A DNA stretch of 64,000 nt, taken from the NCBI RefSeq assembly GCF_001941865.1, contig NZ_CP016162.1, forward strand, positions 5,266,501 through 5,330,500, written 5' to 3'. Of the stretch, positions 18,042-26,436 are shown piece after piece. Made by a program: the position numbers and the translations under genes. Numbering within the stretch: position 1 is the stretch's first letter; each line of letters opens with the position of its first letter. The DNA comes from Pseudomonas alcaliphila JAB1 (GTDB taxonomy: Bacteria; Pseudomonadota; Gammaproteobacteria; Pseudomonadales; Pseudomonadaceae). Under the pieces are notes generated by a model. It was not told the origin of the DNA and made no database searches. It saw only the letters and a program-made list of their open reading frames with translations.

Positions 18042-19226
18042 TCACGAATACAGGTCAGCACGGGTCCACGGCAGATCATGACCGCCGTCATCGCGCGGTT
18101 TCACCGCCAGGATCTGATGCAGGTTCATCCAGCCATGCTGGAAGCCGTACGCGCAGCCGGCCAGGTACAGGCGCCAGATACGCAGGGACTTTTCCGGCAC
18201 CCACTGCGCGGCCTTGTGCAGCTGCCGCTCCAGGCCCTGGCTCCACAGCTGCAAGGTGCGCGCGTAGTGCAGGCGCAAGCTCTCGACATCAACGATCTCC
18301 AGCCCGACCTCGCTGATCGCCTTGCTGATGGTTACCAGGTGCGGCAGCTCACCTTGCGGGAACACGTAGCGGTCGATGAACTCACCGGCGCCACGACCGA
18401 CCGGACGGCCGTCGGTGAAGCGCGAGGTGATGCCATGGTTCATCACCAGGCCGCCGGCCTTGACCGCGCCGAACAGACGCTGGCAGTACAGCGGCAGGTT
18501 GGCGTGGCCGACGTGCTCGAACATGCCGACGCTGACCACCTTGTCGAAGCGGCCGTCCTGCGGCAGGTCACGGTAATCCAGCAGTTCCAGGGTCACGCGC
18601 CCTTCCAGACCTTCCTCGGCCACGCGCTGCAGGCCCAGCTCCAGCTGCGCCTGGCTGAGGGTGATGCCGTAGACCTCGACGTCGAACTCGCGCGCGGCAA
18701 AACGCGCCAGGCCACCCCAGCCGCAACCGACGTCGAGCAGCCTGTCACCCGGCTGCAGGCGCAGCTTGCGACACAGGTGGCGCAGCTTGGCCTGCTGGGC
18801 CTGGTTCAGGTCTTCCTGGCCGGTTTCGAAGTAGGCGCAGGAGTAGACCATGTCGCGGTCCAGCCACAGGCGGTAGAACTCGTTGGACAGGTCGTAGTGA
18901 TAGCTGATGGCCTCGGCGTCGCTGCGTTTGTCGTGGGCGGCGTATGGCTCAGCTGGTGCGGATTCATCCCCGAGCAGCGCCGTACTCAGCGCATCGCCAA
19001 CCTCGATGGCCTCTTCGATGGGGCCTTCCAGATCCACCCGCCCCTCGACATAGGCAGCGCCCAATGCATCCAGGCTGGGATGGGCCAATTGCGTGACCAG
19101 CGAGGGATCCTTCACCACCAGCGTCACCCTGGGTTTGGGCCCAAGGTCGATCTGCTTGCCGTCCCACAGTTTCAGGCGCAGCGGCAGTCGTAGATCACGA
19201 AGTGCGGTGGGCAATTGCGCGAGCAT
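18042..19226 (-). CDS. Cyclopropane-fatty-acyl-phospholipid synthase family enzyme
   Basis: A 394-aa SAM-dependent methyltransferase of the CFA synthase family, which adds a methylene across cis double bonds of membrane lipids. It has an N-terminal lipid-binding region, then SAM motif LLDVGCGWGGLARFAA, YGITLSQAQ and VSVGMFEHVGH. The second of two nearby in-frame ATGs (19226) is preferred because AGGAGGG is immediately adjacent to the first but well spaced from the second. It lies 40 bp from the sensor kinase gene but is probably a separate unit. Pseudomonads often carry more than one paralogue, so the exact gene name is left open. Confidence 0.88.
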   Translation of the reverse strand: MLAQLPTALRDLRLPLRLKLWDGKQIDLGPKPRVTLVVKDPSLVTQLAHPSLDALGAAYVEGRVDLEGPIEEAIEVGDALSTALLGDESAPAEPYAAHDKRSDAEAISYHYDLSNEFYRLWLDRDMVYSCAYFETGQEDLNQAQQAKLRHLCRKLRLQPGDRLLDVGCGWGGLARFAAREFDVEVYGITLSQAQLELGLQRVAEEGLEGRVTLELLDYRDLPQDGRFDKVVSVGMFEHVGHANLPLYCQRLFGAVKAGGLVMNHGITSRFTDGRPVGRGAGEFIDRYVFPQGELPHLVTISKAISEVGLEIVDVESLRLHYARTLQLWSQGLERQLHKAAQWVPEKSLRIWRLYLAGCAYGFQHGWMNLHQILAVKPRDDGGHDLPWTRADLYS

Positions 19227-19310
19227 GGGCATCCCTCCTGGCCAGGAGTCTGTGTTACAGAGACTAGCTTAGATGACCTTTGCCCCCTTGCAGCAGTTCG
19301 ATCCTGGCGA

Positions 19311-20318
19311 CTAGCGGCGCCTGAGCAGGGCCACGAAGAACGCTCCGCCAATGGCGGCGGTGACGATGCCGATGGGCAGATCCTGCGGCGCCAGCCAGGT
19401 GCGCGCGGCGACATCGACCCAGACCAGGAACAGCGCCCCCAGCAGCGCCGCCACCGGCAGCACGCGACGATGCTCGGCGCCGACCAGAAAGCGCGCCACG
19501 TGCGGCAGCATCAGCCCGACGAAACCGATGGCGCCGGACAGCGATACCAGCACGCCGGTGAGCAGCGAGGCCACCACGAATACCAGCAGGCGCACCCGGC
19601 GTGGCTCCAGGCCCAGGCTCACCGCGCTCTGCTCGCCGGCCATCAGCGCGTTCAACGCGCGGCCCAGGCCGAGCAGCACGGCCAGCGCCAACAACAGGCA
19701 CAGCGCCGGCAGCCAGAGCAGCTCCCAGCGCGCCAGGCCGAGGCCGCCAAGCATCCAGAACAGCACCGAGCTGGCCGCATGCGGGTTGCCCAGGTACAGC
19801 AACAGGTTGCTCGCCGCCATCATCACGAACGACACCGCCACGCCGGCCAGCAGCAGGCGCTCGCTGTGCAGCCGACCACCGCGGCTGGCGATGGCCAGCA
19901 CCAGCAGCATGCTCGCCATGGCGCCGACGAAGGCCGCCAGCGGCAGGCTGAGCATCCCGGCGAACTCGCCCAGGTAAAGCACCACGAGCACCGCACCGAA
20001 GGCTGCGCCAGAGCTGACGCCGAGCAGGTGCGGGTCGGCCAGCGGGTTGCGCGTGACCGCCTGCAGCGCCGTACCCACCAGCGCCAACCCGGCGCCCACC
20101 AGCGCGCCGAGCAGCACCCGTGGCGCGCGCAGTTGCCAGACGATGCTGTCCTGGCCGACGCTCACCGCCACTGCGGGCTCGATGCCGAACAGCTGCCGAG
20201 CGAGTATTGCCAGCACGCGCTCCAGCGGCACCTGAGCCGCACCGAAGACCAGCGACAGCGCACAGGACAGCGCCAGCAATACCGCCAGGCCGAGCAGCAG
20301 CAAGCGAAAACGCGTCAC
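19311..20318 (-). CDS. FecCD/BtuC-type ABC transporter permease
   Basis: A 335-aa inner-membrane permease with about ten hydrophobic segments and the family hallmark NPLADPHLLGVSSGAAFGAV facing the ATPase. Its start overlaps the stop of the binding-protein gene by 4 nt. It ends the TonB receptor-ATPase-binding protein-permease operon. The upstream cobalamin riboswitch argues for corrinoid uptake, while BtuC-type permeases as a class also serve haem and siderophores. I favour corrinoid or a corrin-related metal complex. Confidence 0.88.
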   Translation of the reverse strand: MTRFRLLLLGLAVLLALSCALSLVFGAAQVPLERVLAILARQLFGIEPAVAVSVGQDSIVWQLRAPRVLLGALVGAGLALVGTALQAVTRNPLADPHLLGVSSGAAFGAVLVVLYLGEFAGMLSLPLAAFVGAMASMLLVLAIASRGGRLHSERLLLAGVAVSFVMMAASNLLLYLGNPHAASSVLFWMLGGLGLARWELLWLPALCLLLALAVLLGLGRALNALMAGEQSAVSLGLEPRRVRLLVFVVASLLTGVLVSLSGAIGFVGLMLPHVARFLVGAEHRRVLPVAALLGALFLVWVDVAARTWLAPQDLPIGIVTAAIGGAFFVALLRRR

Positions 20319-21343
20319 TGCGCGAAGGCCTCGGGATGCAGCGCGGCAGCCAGGGTTTCGATGGCGGCGACGTTGTCCAGGCTCGGTGTGACGGCGAGAT
20401 AGGAGAGCACCACGAAGCGCTGCTGGCGAATCGCCGTGACGCCCTGCAGCGCCGGGTGCTGCAGGAGAAAATCGCGCTTCTGCGCCGCCGTGCGTTCGCC
20501 ATAATCGACGATCAGGATCAGCTCCGGGTCCTGCTCGACCACGGCCTCCCAGCCCACCTGCATCCAGTTGGCCGCTACGCCATCCATCACATTGCGCCCA
20601 CCAGCCGCGGCGATCAGCGACTGCGGCATGCCCAAACGGCCGGCACTGAAGGGCAGGTCCTCGCCGCTGTCGTAGACGAACACCCGCGGTCGCGTCGGTT
20701 GCTCACCAAGCTGCGCACTTACCGCCGCTACCCGCGCCTGCATGCCCTGCACCAGGGTCTCGGCACGATCCTCGACGGCGAAGATGCGGCCGAGATTGCG
20801 CAGGTCGGTATAGACATCGTCCAGGCTGGCGACGCGCTTGGGCATAACGTGCGCGCAGGACTCGCTCAGCTCGTACACCGGGATGCCGAAGCGCGCCAGG
20901 CTGGTCGGGGTGACCTCGCCGCCGATGCGCATACCGTAGTTCCAGCCGGCGAAGAAGAAGTCGGCGTCGGCATCGAGCAGATTCTCCAGCGATGGATAGC
21001 GCGCGGCCAGTTCGGGCAGCCCATCGAGCTGCGCCTGCATGGCCGGCTCGACGGTCTTCCAGCCGCTGATGCCGCTGTAGCCGACCATGCGCTGCCTCAG
21101 GCCGAGGTCCAGGAGCATGGCGGTCAGGGTGATGTCGTGGCTGACCGCCCGTTGCGGCGGCTGCTCGATGCTCACCTGGCGGTCGCAACTGGTGACGGTG
21201 ACAGCCCAGGCGGGGCTGGCCAACGCCAGCAGGATCGCGCCAATGAGAGTAGGAGCGAGCTTTGCTCGCGAAGCTTCTGTCGTTCCCCAAGGTTCGCGAG
21301 CAGAGCTCGCTCCTACAGATGCAACCGTGCGTAAACGCTTCAT
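20315..21343 (-). CDS. BtuF-type periplasmic binding protein with a repeat-encoded N-terminus
   Basis: A 342-aa protein of the corrinoid/siderophore binding class (motifs PQRAVSHDITLTAMLLDLGL, VGYSGISGWK, WEAVVEQDPELILIVDYG). The ATG at 21343 overlaps the ATPase stop by 1 nt (TGATG). Unusually, residues of about 9-32 are encoded by a GTAGGAGC-ended palindromic repeat (21249-21316), which pushes the signal-peptide core (LIGAILLALASPAWA) some 30 residues from the start. Export may still work with a long n-region, or translation may begin further in at an unrecognised codon. The mature protein looks intact. Confidence 0.85.
   Translation of the reverse strand: MKRLRTVASVGASSAREPWGTTEASRAKLAPTLIGAILLALASPAWAVTVTSCDRQVSIEQPPQRAVSHDITLTAMLLDLGLRQRMVGYSGISGWKTVEPAMQAQLDGLPELAARYPSLENLLDADADFFFAGWNYGMRIGGEVTPTSLARFGIPVYELSESCAHVMPKRVASLDDVYTDLRNLGRIFAVEDRAETLVQGMQARVAAVSAQLGEQPTRPRVFVYDSGEDLPFSAGRLGMPQSLIAAAGGRNVMDGVAANWMQVGWEAVVEQDPELILIVDYGERTAAQKRDFLLQHPALQGVTAIRQQRFVVLSYLAVTPSLDNVAAIETLAAALHPEAFAQ
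21249..21316. repeat. Palindromic repeat inside a coding sequence
   Basis: GTAGGAGCGAGCTTTGCTCG at one end and CGAGCAGAGCTCGCTCCTAC at the other form a long imperfect hairpin. On the minus strand it is read in frame as part of the N-terminal region of the binding protein, giving SVGASSAREPWG, TTEASRAKLAP. It is the same repeat family that is intergenic elsewhere in the window. Confidence 0.8.
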
Positions 21344-22113
21344 CAAACGATCCAGGTAATGCGCGGATGACCCGCCAGTGGATGGGTATCGACCAACGCC
21401 TGCACACCGAACACCTGCTGCAGCAACTCGGCAGTGAGCACCTCAGCGGGCGTGCCGATGGCCACCAGACGGCCCTGGTCGAGCACGCAGAGGCGGTCGC
21501 AGAAGGCCGCCGCCAGGTTCAGATCATGGAAGCTGGCCAGCGTCGCCAGGCCCAGCGCCTTGATCTGTCCGAGCAGTTCGAGCTGGTAGCGCGGGTCGAG
21601 GTGGTTGGTCGGCTCGTCGAGGATCAGCACTTGCGGTTGCTGCACCAGGGCACGGGCGAGCAGCGCGCGCTGCTTCTCGCCACCCGAGAGGCAGGCGAAT
21701 GGCTGCTGCGCCAGGCCGCTCAAACCGACACGGGCCAGCGCCTGATCCACCAGGCGCCGATCCTCGGCATCGTCGCCATCGAACAGCCCCTTGTGCGGCG
21801 TACGGCCCATGGCCGCCACCTCGTGCACGCGCAGGCCGAAGTCCTGCGGAAATTCCTGCAGCACCACGGCCACGCGCTGCGCACTCCAGCGCGGCGGGCG
21901 CTGCCACAGCGCCTCGCCGTCCAGCTTGACCTGGCCGGCGCTGGGCCGCTGGAAGCGATAGGCACAGCGCAGCAGGCTGGTCTTGCCGCTGCCGTTGGGG
22001 CCGATCAGCCCCAGCAGCTCGCCATCGCCGACGTCCAGGTCGATGCCGTCGAGCAGCGGACGCTGGCCGTCGGGCGACCAGGCCAGCGCCTGAATACGCA
22101 AACGCGGAGTCAT
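21343..22113 (-). CDS. ABC transporter ATP-binding protein (BtuD/FecE type)
   Basis: A 256-aa ATPase with Walker A GPNGSGKTS near 36-44, Q-loop region VAVVLQEFPQDFG, signature LSGGEKQRALLARAL and Walker B VLILDEPTNHLD, then the switch His in LASFHDLNLA. The ATG at 22113 overlaps the TonB receptor stop by 1 nt (TGATG), and its own stop overlaps the binding-protein ATG the same way, so the four genes are tightly coupled. It powers uptake of the substrate delivered by the TonB receptor and BtuF-type protein. Confidence 0.92.
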   Translation of the reverse strand: MTPRLRIQALAWSPDGQRPLLDGIDLDVGDGELLGLIGPNGSGKTSLLRCAYRFQRPSAGQVKLDGEALWQRPPRWSAQRVAVVLQEFPQDFGLRVHEVAAMGRTPHKGLFDGDDAEDRRLVDQALARVGLSGLAQQPFACLSGGEKQRALLARALVQQPQVLILDEPTNHLDPRYQLELLGQIKALGLATLASFHDLNLAAAFCDRLCVLDQGRLVAIGTPAEVLTAELLQQVFGVQALVDTHPLAGHPRITWIV

Positions 22114-24221
22114 CAGAAGCTGTAATCCGCGGTGACGAAGAACGAACGCGGCGCCCCCAGATACCACTGCTCGCCGTCGCTGCTGGCGGTGGTGGCGTAC
22201 TGGCGGTCGAACAGGTTGTTCAGCTCCAGGCCCAGGCGCACGTCCGGCAATGCCTGCCAGCCGATAGTGGCGTCGACCAGGGTGTAGCCGGGCACCTCGA
22301 TCTGGTTGGCCGCATCGGCGTAGCGGGCGTCGACGTAACGCGCGCCCATGCCGACATCCACCCCGCTGCCGAGCGCCTTGTTCAGCCACAGGTTGGCGGT
22401 GCGCCGCGGCACGTTACTCGGCCGATTGCCGCTACGGTCACCACCGCCTTCGACGAAGTCGTCGTATTCGGCGCGCACGAATGCGGCGTTGGCCGACACC
22501 TGCCAACCGTGGTCCAGGGCCAGCTCCAGCGTGGCCTCCAGGCCGTCCGAGGACTGCTGGCCGATCTGCTCGTTGGGCGAAGCCGGGGTTTCGCGGCTGA
22601 GCAGCTTCTTCTTGACGATATGGTAGGCCGCCAGCGTCCATTCGCCCTGGCCATTCCAGAACAGCTGCTTGAGGCCGATTTCGCTCTGCCTGGCTTCGCT
22701 GAGGTCGAACTGCTGCTGGCTCGGGCTGAGGGTCAGCAGGTTGTTCACCCCTTCGGTACTGGTGGCGTACTGGCCATACAGCGACAGCTCCGGGGTCAGG
22801 GCATAGACCAGACCGACGCGCCAGTTGTCGCCACTCAGGCTGCGGTCGGCGCTGCTGCCATCGATCAGGTTGTCGCGCTGCAGATGCACCTGATCCCGGC
22901 GCACCCCGGTGACCAGCGACAGGCGCTCGGTCAGCTGGGTGCGGTTCTCGGCGAACAGCGAGAACTGCCGCGCCAGGTTGCGCTCGCGCGGGCCGTAGCC
23001 GAGCGGGTCGGTGCTCTGGTACTGACCGCCGCCGGAGCCGGCCAGCGGCACGCTGTCGCTGAAGCTGCTGGCGAAATCGTGCTGGCGGGCGAAGTGGATG
23101 CGGTTGTAATCCACACCGACCACCGTGCGGCTATCGAGGCCGAACAGGGTGTGATCGAGGGTGAAGGTCTGGCGGTCGCCGACTTGTTCCTGAGTGTGCT
23201 TGATCTCGTAGAACCTGCTGCGGTTGATCAGGTCGCCCGGTTGCCAACGGTAGGTCTCGGCGTTGCGCCAGTAGCGCCGGGTCTTGATGTAGTAGAGCTG
23301 GTTGCTGGCACTGAGCGCGTCGTTGATGCGCCAGTCGCTTACCAGACGGGTGATCTGGTCGTTGTAGCGAATGTCGGCATTGGCGACGTTGTAGTTACGT
23401 TCGCGGATGCTTTCGCGGTACTTGCCGGCCACCAGCGGCGTACCCAGATAGCGCTCGGGGCTCTGATCGCCATGATCGTGGGACAGGGTGAAGCTCAGGT
23501 CGTCATGGGCGTCCCAGCGCAGGGCGGCGCTGAGCGCCAGGCTGTCCGAATCACCCCGGTCGACCCAGCCATTGCTGGCCTGCTGATTGATATTGAAGCG
23601 GTAGCTCAGTTCGTCACTCAGCGAACCGCCGCTGTCCAGCGCAGCCTGGCGGTGGTCGTCGCTGCCATAACCGAGGCGCAGCTGGTTGCGTATCTCGCCG
23701 GCGAAGGGCTTCTTCGGCACCACATTGATCACCGCACCGGTGGCGCCCTCACCATAGAGCACCGAGGCCGGGCCGCGCAGCACGTCGATGCGCGCTATCG
23801 ACCAGGTGTCCACCGGGAAGGTCACGGTGCCGGCGCCGACGTACTGACGGGTGCCGTCGTACAGCTGCATGGTCGCCGCATGGCCAGTGAAGCCGCGCGC
23901 CGACAGCGCGGTGCCGCCATTGCCGGGCGAACCGATGCTGCTGATACCCGGCGTGCGGGTAACCGCGTCCTGCACCGTGAGGTTGTTGCGCCCACGTACC
24001 TCGGCGCCGCTCAGGCTGCTGGTGCTGGCCGGCGTTTGCAGCGCCGAAAGCTCCAGGCGTGAGCCGGACGTAGTAGGTGTATGCAGATCGCTCTCGCCTT
24101 CCTCGGCAGCGTGCGCCTGGACGGTGACGGCAGGGAGATCGACTGGAGATTCGCTGGCCATGGCCACACCGCCAAGCAGCAGCGCGAATGGCAGGGAGCA
24201 GAGGCGTAGAAGGTGCTGCAC
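22113..24221 (-). CDS. TonB-dependent outer membrane receptor under a cobalamin riboswitch
   Basis: A roughly 702-aa receptor. The signal peptide (VQHLLRLCSLPFALLLGGVA) is followed by a mature start with TonB-box-like LPAVTVQAH, the plug domain (IARIDVLRGPASVLYGEGA) and a 22-strand barrel ending in ...FFVTADYSF with terminal Phe. The start is taken as GTG at 24221 because the signal peptide begins there; no ATG is well placed and upstream sequence in frame is riboswitch and leader. In sequence it resembles TonB siderophore receptors more than classic BtuB. A cobalamin riboswitch and a Zur-like palindrome lie upstream. The order receptor-ATPase-binding protein-permease matches, from memory, P. 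aeruginosa PA2911-PA2914. Confidence 0.87.
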   Translation of the reverse strand: MQHLLRLCSLPFALLLGGVAMASESPVDLPAVTVQAHAAEEGESDLHTPTTSGSRLELSALQTPASTSSLSGAEVRGRNNLTVQDAVTRTPGISSIGSPGNGGTALSARGFTGHAATMQLYDGTRQYVGAGTVTFPVDTWSIARIDVLRGPASVLYGEGATGAVINVVPKKPFAGEIRNQLRLGYGSDDHRQAALDSGGSLSDELSYRFNINQQASNGWVDRGDSDSLALSAALRWDAHDDLSFTLSHDHGDQSPERYLGTPLVAGKYRESIRERNYNVANADIRYNDQITRLVSDWRINDALSASNQLYYIKTRRYWRNAETYRWQPGDLINRSRFYEIKHTQEQVGDRQTFTLDHTLFGLDSRTVVGVDYNRIHFARQHDFASSFSDSVPLAGSGGGQYQSTDPLGYGPRERNLARQFSLFAENRTQLTERLSLVTGVRRDQVHLQRDNLIDGSSADRSLSGDNWRVGLVYALTPELSLYGQYATSTEGVNNLLTLSPSQQQFDLSEARQSEIGLKQLFWNGQGEWTLAAYHIVKKKLLSRETPASPNEQIGQQSSDGLEATLELALDHGWQVSANAAFVRAEYDDFVEGGGDRSGNRPSNVPRRTANLWLNKALGSGVDVGMGARYVDARYADAANQIEVPGYTLVDATIGWQALPDVRLGLELNNLFDRQYATTASSDGEQWYLGAPRSFFVTADYSF

Positions 24222-24326
24222 GTGAGTGATTCCGGAGCTTCCAGGAGAGTCGTCAGGGCGCTCCAGGCTCCGGGTGTGCGAGTTGAAGGCGGTCAGCCTT
24301 GACGCTTCGCAGTCGGTGCCTGAGGC

Positions 24327-24357
24327 GATAATGTTATTGTTATAACATAACATTATC
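24327..24357. promoter_or_regulatory. Zur-like operator palindrome in the receptor leader
   Basis: The 31-bp site has perfect 11-base arms GATAATGTTAT and ATAACATTATC around TGTTATAAC. It includes GTTATAACATAAC, which has the GTTAT-N3-ATAAC core of gammaproteobacterial Zur boxes. It lies about 105 bp upstream of the receptor GTG and downstream of the riboswitch, so it could repress a second promoter when zinc is plentiful. Binding is inferred from the motif. Confidence 0.65.
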
Positions 24358-24570
24358 GTTTTTCGCAGATAGCCGGAGACGGGCTCACGCCCTTCGTTCA
24401 GGCATGCAGAAGAGAGGTTCTTGTAGCGGAAATGGCGCGCCATATTGCTTCCATCGCAAAGAGAAAAGGCACGGCAATCCGATGGAAATGCGCAACAGCA
24501 GACAGGGGCACGGCAGCGCCCTACTGGAGTCAACGCCCGCCCACCGCGGGTTGCCAGACACAAACGACTC

Positions 24571-24735
24571 CAGGCCGGTCTCCGGGCTTGCGAGGGTCAT
24601 GAACGCATCGCCTTCCCATGCGCGGGGCGCACAGTGGCGTATCGATGCGGTCGCTCGCTTACCGTTGCGGGGGCAGCGTCGGACTTCAACCGACTTCCCG
24701 TTTCACCTCACGCGCGGCGGCGTGAGACACCTGAA
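24571..24735 (-). promoter_or_regulatory. Cobalamin riboswitch upstream of the TonB/ABC uptake operon
   Basis: On the minus strand the element shows GGGAAGTCGGTTGAAGTCC, then GCTGCCCCCGCAACGGTAAG and the B12 box AAGCCCGGAGACCGGCC near 24573-24589, in the right order and spacing. It should turn the operon down when adenosylcobalamin is abundant. It ends about 350 nt before the receptor start. Confidence 0.92.
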
Positions 24736-24851
24736 GCGGGGCGGATATGACCACCCACACCCGCTCAAGTCAAGGCGCGGGGGCAATTGTGGGAGGCGCT
24801 TTAGCGGCGATTGCTCGTAGCTTGAATTGGCCGCAGGCGTAATCCGAGTTG

Positions 24852-25550
24852 CTAATTGTTGCCCTGCTCATCGATACGCAACTCCGGCAACGCCCTGCCC
24901 GCTACCAGGCGCTCATCGACCAGACGGATCACCGCCGCCTCGTCCTTGATGCCGTACCACTCGCCCTGTGGATAAAGGCTCGCGGTCGGGCCCAGGTCGC
25001 AGGGGAACTGGCACTGGCTGCGGGTGATATGCACACCGCCCTCGCACTCCAGCTTGCCGGCGCTCTTGAGCCGCTGGCGCAGGGTTTTCCACAGGCCCAG
25101 CGCACCCTTGCGCGTGCAGCGCGGGCCATTGCACAGCAGCAAGCGCTGCGCATGTGGTGGGATCTGCGACCAGGCGTGATGCGCAGGAACGGGCGGCACG
25201 TCACTGCAGGACAGATGCGCTTCGCGATGCGTCAGCAGTGCGCTCAGGCCATCGAGCCAGGTGTCCTCCAGCGCCGTGCAGACCACGAACACCTGGGCTC
25301 CGTCGCCGCGTTCGGCGATGCGCTCGCGCAGCCAATCACGGTGCGCAGCATCGGCGCGCGGCTCCAGATCGACCACCAGCAGCGGTCGCGGCGCCTCATC
25401 GATGGCCCGCCAGAAGCCATCCTGCTCGCTGTCATGCAGATGCGCCTCGCCGAGCAACGCTTCAATGCGCTGCTGCAGACGCTCGGACGATGCCCCACGA
25501 CCCAGGCCGGGGCCGATAAACAGAACGCGGGCGTAAGGGGGTTGGCTCAT
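24852..25550 (-). CDS. CbiX-like/2Fe-2S ferredoxin two-domain protein in the cobalamin cluster
   Basis: A 232-aa soluble protein. The N-terminal half (RVLFIGPGLGRGASSERLQQ) resembles the CbiX/sirohydrochlorin-chelatase fold but without an obvious metal-binding histidine pair. The C-terminal half is a thioredoxin-like [2Fe-2S] ferredoxin with cysteines in LLLCNGPRCTRKGA and TRSQCQFPCDLGPTA. It sits between cobK and the riboswitch-controlled uptake operon, on the same strand. A role in electron supply or metal handling for corrin synthesis is plausible (CobG and CobK-type steps need electrons), but no function is established that I can name. A palindromic repeat region separates it from cobK. 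Confidence 0.72.
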   Translation of the reverse strand: MSQPPYARVLFIGPGLGRGASSERLQQRIEALLGEAHLHDSEQDGFWRAIDEAPRPLLVVDLEPRADAAHRDWLRERIAERGDGAQVFVVCTALEDTWLDGLSALLTHREAHLSCSDVPPVPAHHAWSQIPPHAQRLLLCNGPRCTRKGALGLWKTLRQRLKSAGKLECEGGVHITRSQCQFPCDLGPTASLYPQGEWYGIKDEAAVIRLVDERLVAGRALPELRIDEQGNN

Positions 25551-25587
25551 GACGGTCTCCAGAACGGGCCGGCAGTCTAGCAGCGTG

Positions 25588-25725
25588 CGTAGGGTGGACG
25601 TCGCTTTTCACGTCCACCACAACGGTGGATCGATAAAGCGCGATGCACCGTCGCGACGATCGCAAGCGTAGGGCGGGTGCAACCCGCCAGGCTGGCGTTG
25701 GCGGGTTTCACCCGCCCGACAAGGA
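25588..25725. repeat. Inverted repeats between the ferredoxin-like gene and cobK
   Basis: Contains GTAGGGTGGACGTCGCTTTT with its inverse ACGTCCACC, and GGGCGGGTGCAACCCGCC facing GGCGGGTTTCACCCGCCC. The second block runs into cobK: the cobK stop codon (TGA at 25710-25708) and its last Gly-Gly codons lie inside the inverted repeat. Confidence 0.6.
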
Positions 25726-26436
25726 CAGCGCCTCGTAGAGAGCGTCCAACTCCGCGAACTCACGCGTTACTGCCGGCAACTGCGGGCGACGCAACAGCAA
25801 AACCGGCAATCCAAGCTCACGGGCGACCTGCAATTTCGGCTCGGTGGAGGCGCTGCCGCTGTTCTTGCTCACCAGCACGTCGCAGCGCAGGCGCGCGAAC
25901 AGCGCGCGTTCCTCGTCCAGCGAGAACGGCCCGCGGGCGCCAATCACCTCTGCGCGCGGCAGTGCCGGCTCGGCCTGCAGGCAGCGCACCGTCCAGTGCT
26001 GGTGCGCGGGAATCTCGTGCAAATGCGCCAGCGGCTCGCGGCCGGAGGTGAAAAACGGCCGCTCAAAAGGCGCCAGTGCACGGGTCAGTTCATCCCAGCC
26101 TTCCACCTCGCGCCAGTCGTCACCCGCGCCGGGTTGCCAGCCAGGGCGACGCAATGCCCAGCATGGCACGCCCGTCAGTTCTGCAGCGTGGGCCGCGTTT
26201 TGGCTGATCTGCGCCGCATAGGGGTGGGTCAGATCCAGCAGCAACTCGATGCCTTCGCGGTCGATAAAGGCCGCCAGACCTTCGGCACCGCCAAAGCCGC
26301 CGACGCGCACGCGGCAGGCCAGGTCATCCGGCACCCGACCAAGGCCGGCCAGGCTGTAGATGGTTTCCGGCCCCAGTCGACGCGCCAGACGCAGCGCCTC
26401 GGTGGTGCCACCGAGCAACAGGATGCGTGCGCTCAC
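25708..26436 (-). CDS. cobK: Precorrin-6A reductase
   Basis: A 242-aa NADPH-dependent enzyme that reduces precorrin-6A to dihydro-precorrin-6 (precorrin-6B). It begins with [16 protein letters not shown] and includes [18 protein letters not shown] and the later [19 protein letters not shown], all typical of CobK/CbiJ. Its ATG overlaps the cobL stop by 4 nt, so cobL-cobK are one unit on the minus strand. The last residues (SGG) and the stop lie in an inverted repeat. Confidence 0.93.
   Translation of the reverse strand: MSARILLLGGTTEALRLARRLGPETIYSLAGLGRVPDDLACRVRVGGFGGAEGLAAFIDREGIELLLDLTHPYAAQISQNAAHAAELTGVPCWALRRPGWQPGAGDDWREVEGWDELTRALAPFERPFFTSGREPLAHLHEIPAHQHWTVRCLQAEPALPRAEVIGARGPFSLDEERALFARLRCDVLVSKNSGSASTEPKLQVARELGLPVLLLRRPQLPAVTREFAELDALYEALSLSGG

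Noticed and set aside
22113..24221. Calling the TonB receptor BtuB outright
   Set aside because: The riboswitch supports corrinoid uptake, but the sequence resembles siderophore-type receptors and a Zur-like site is present, so the substrate was left open.
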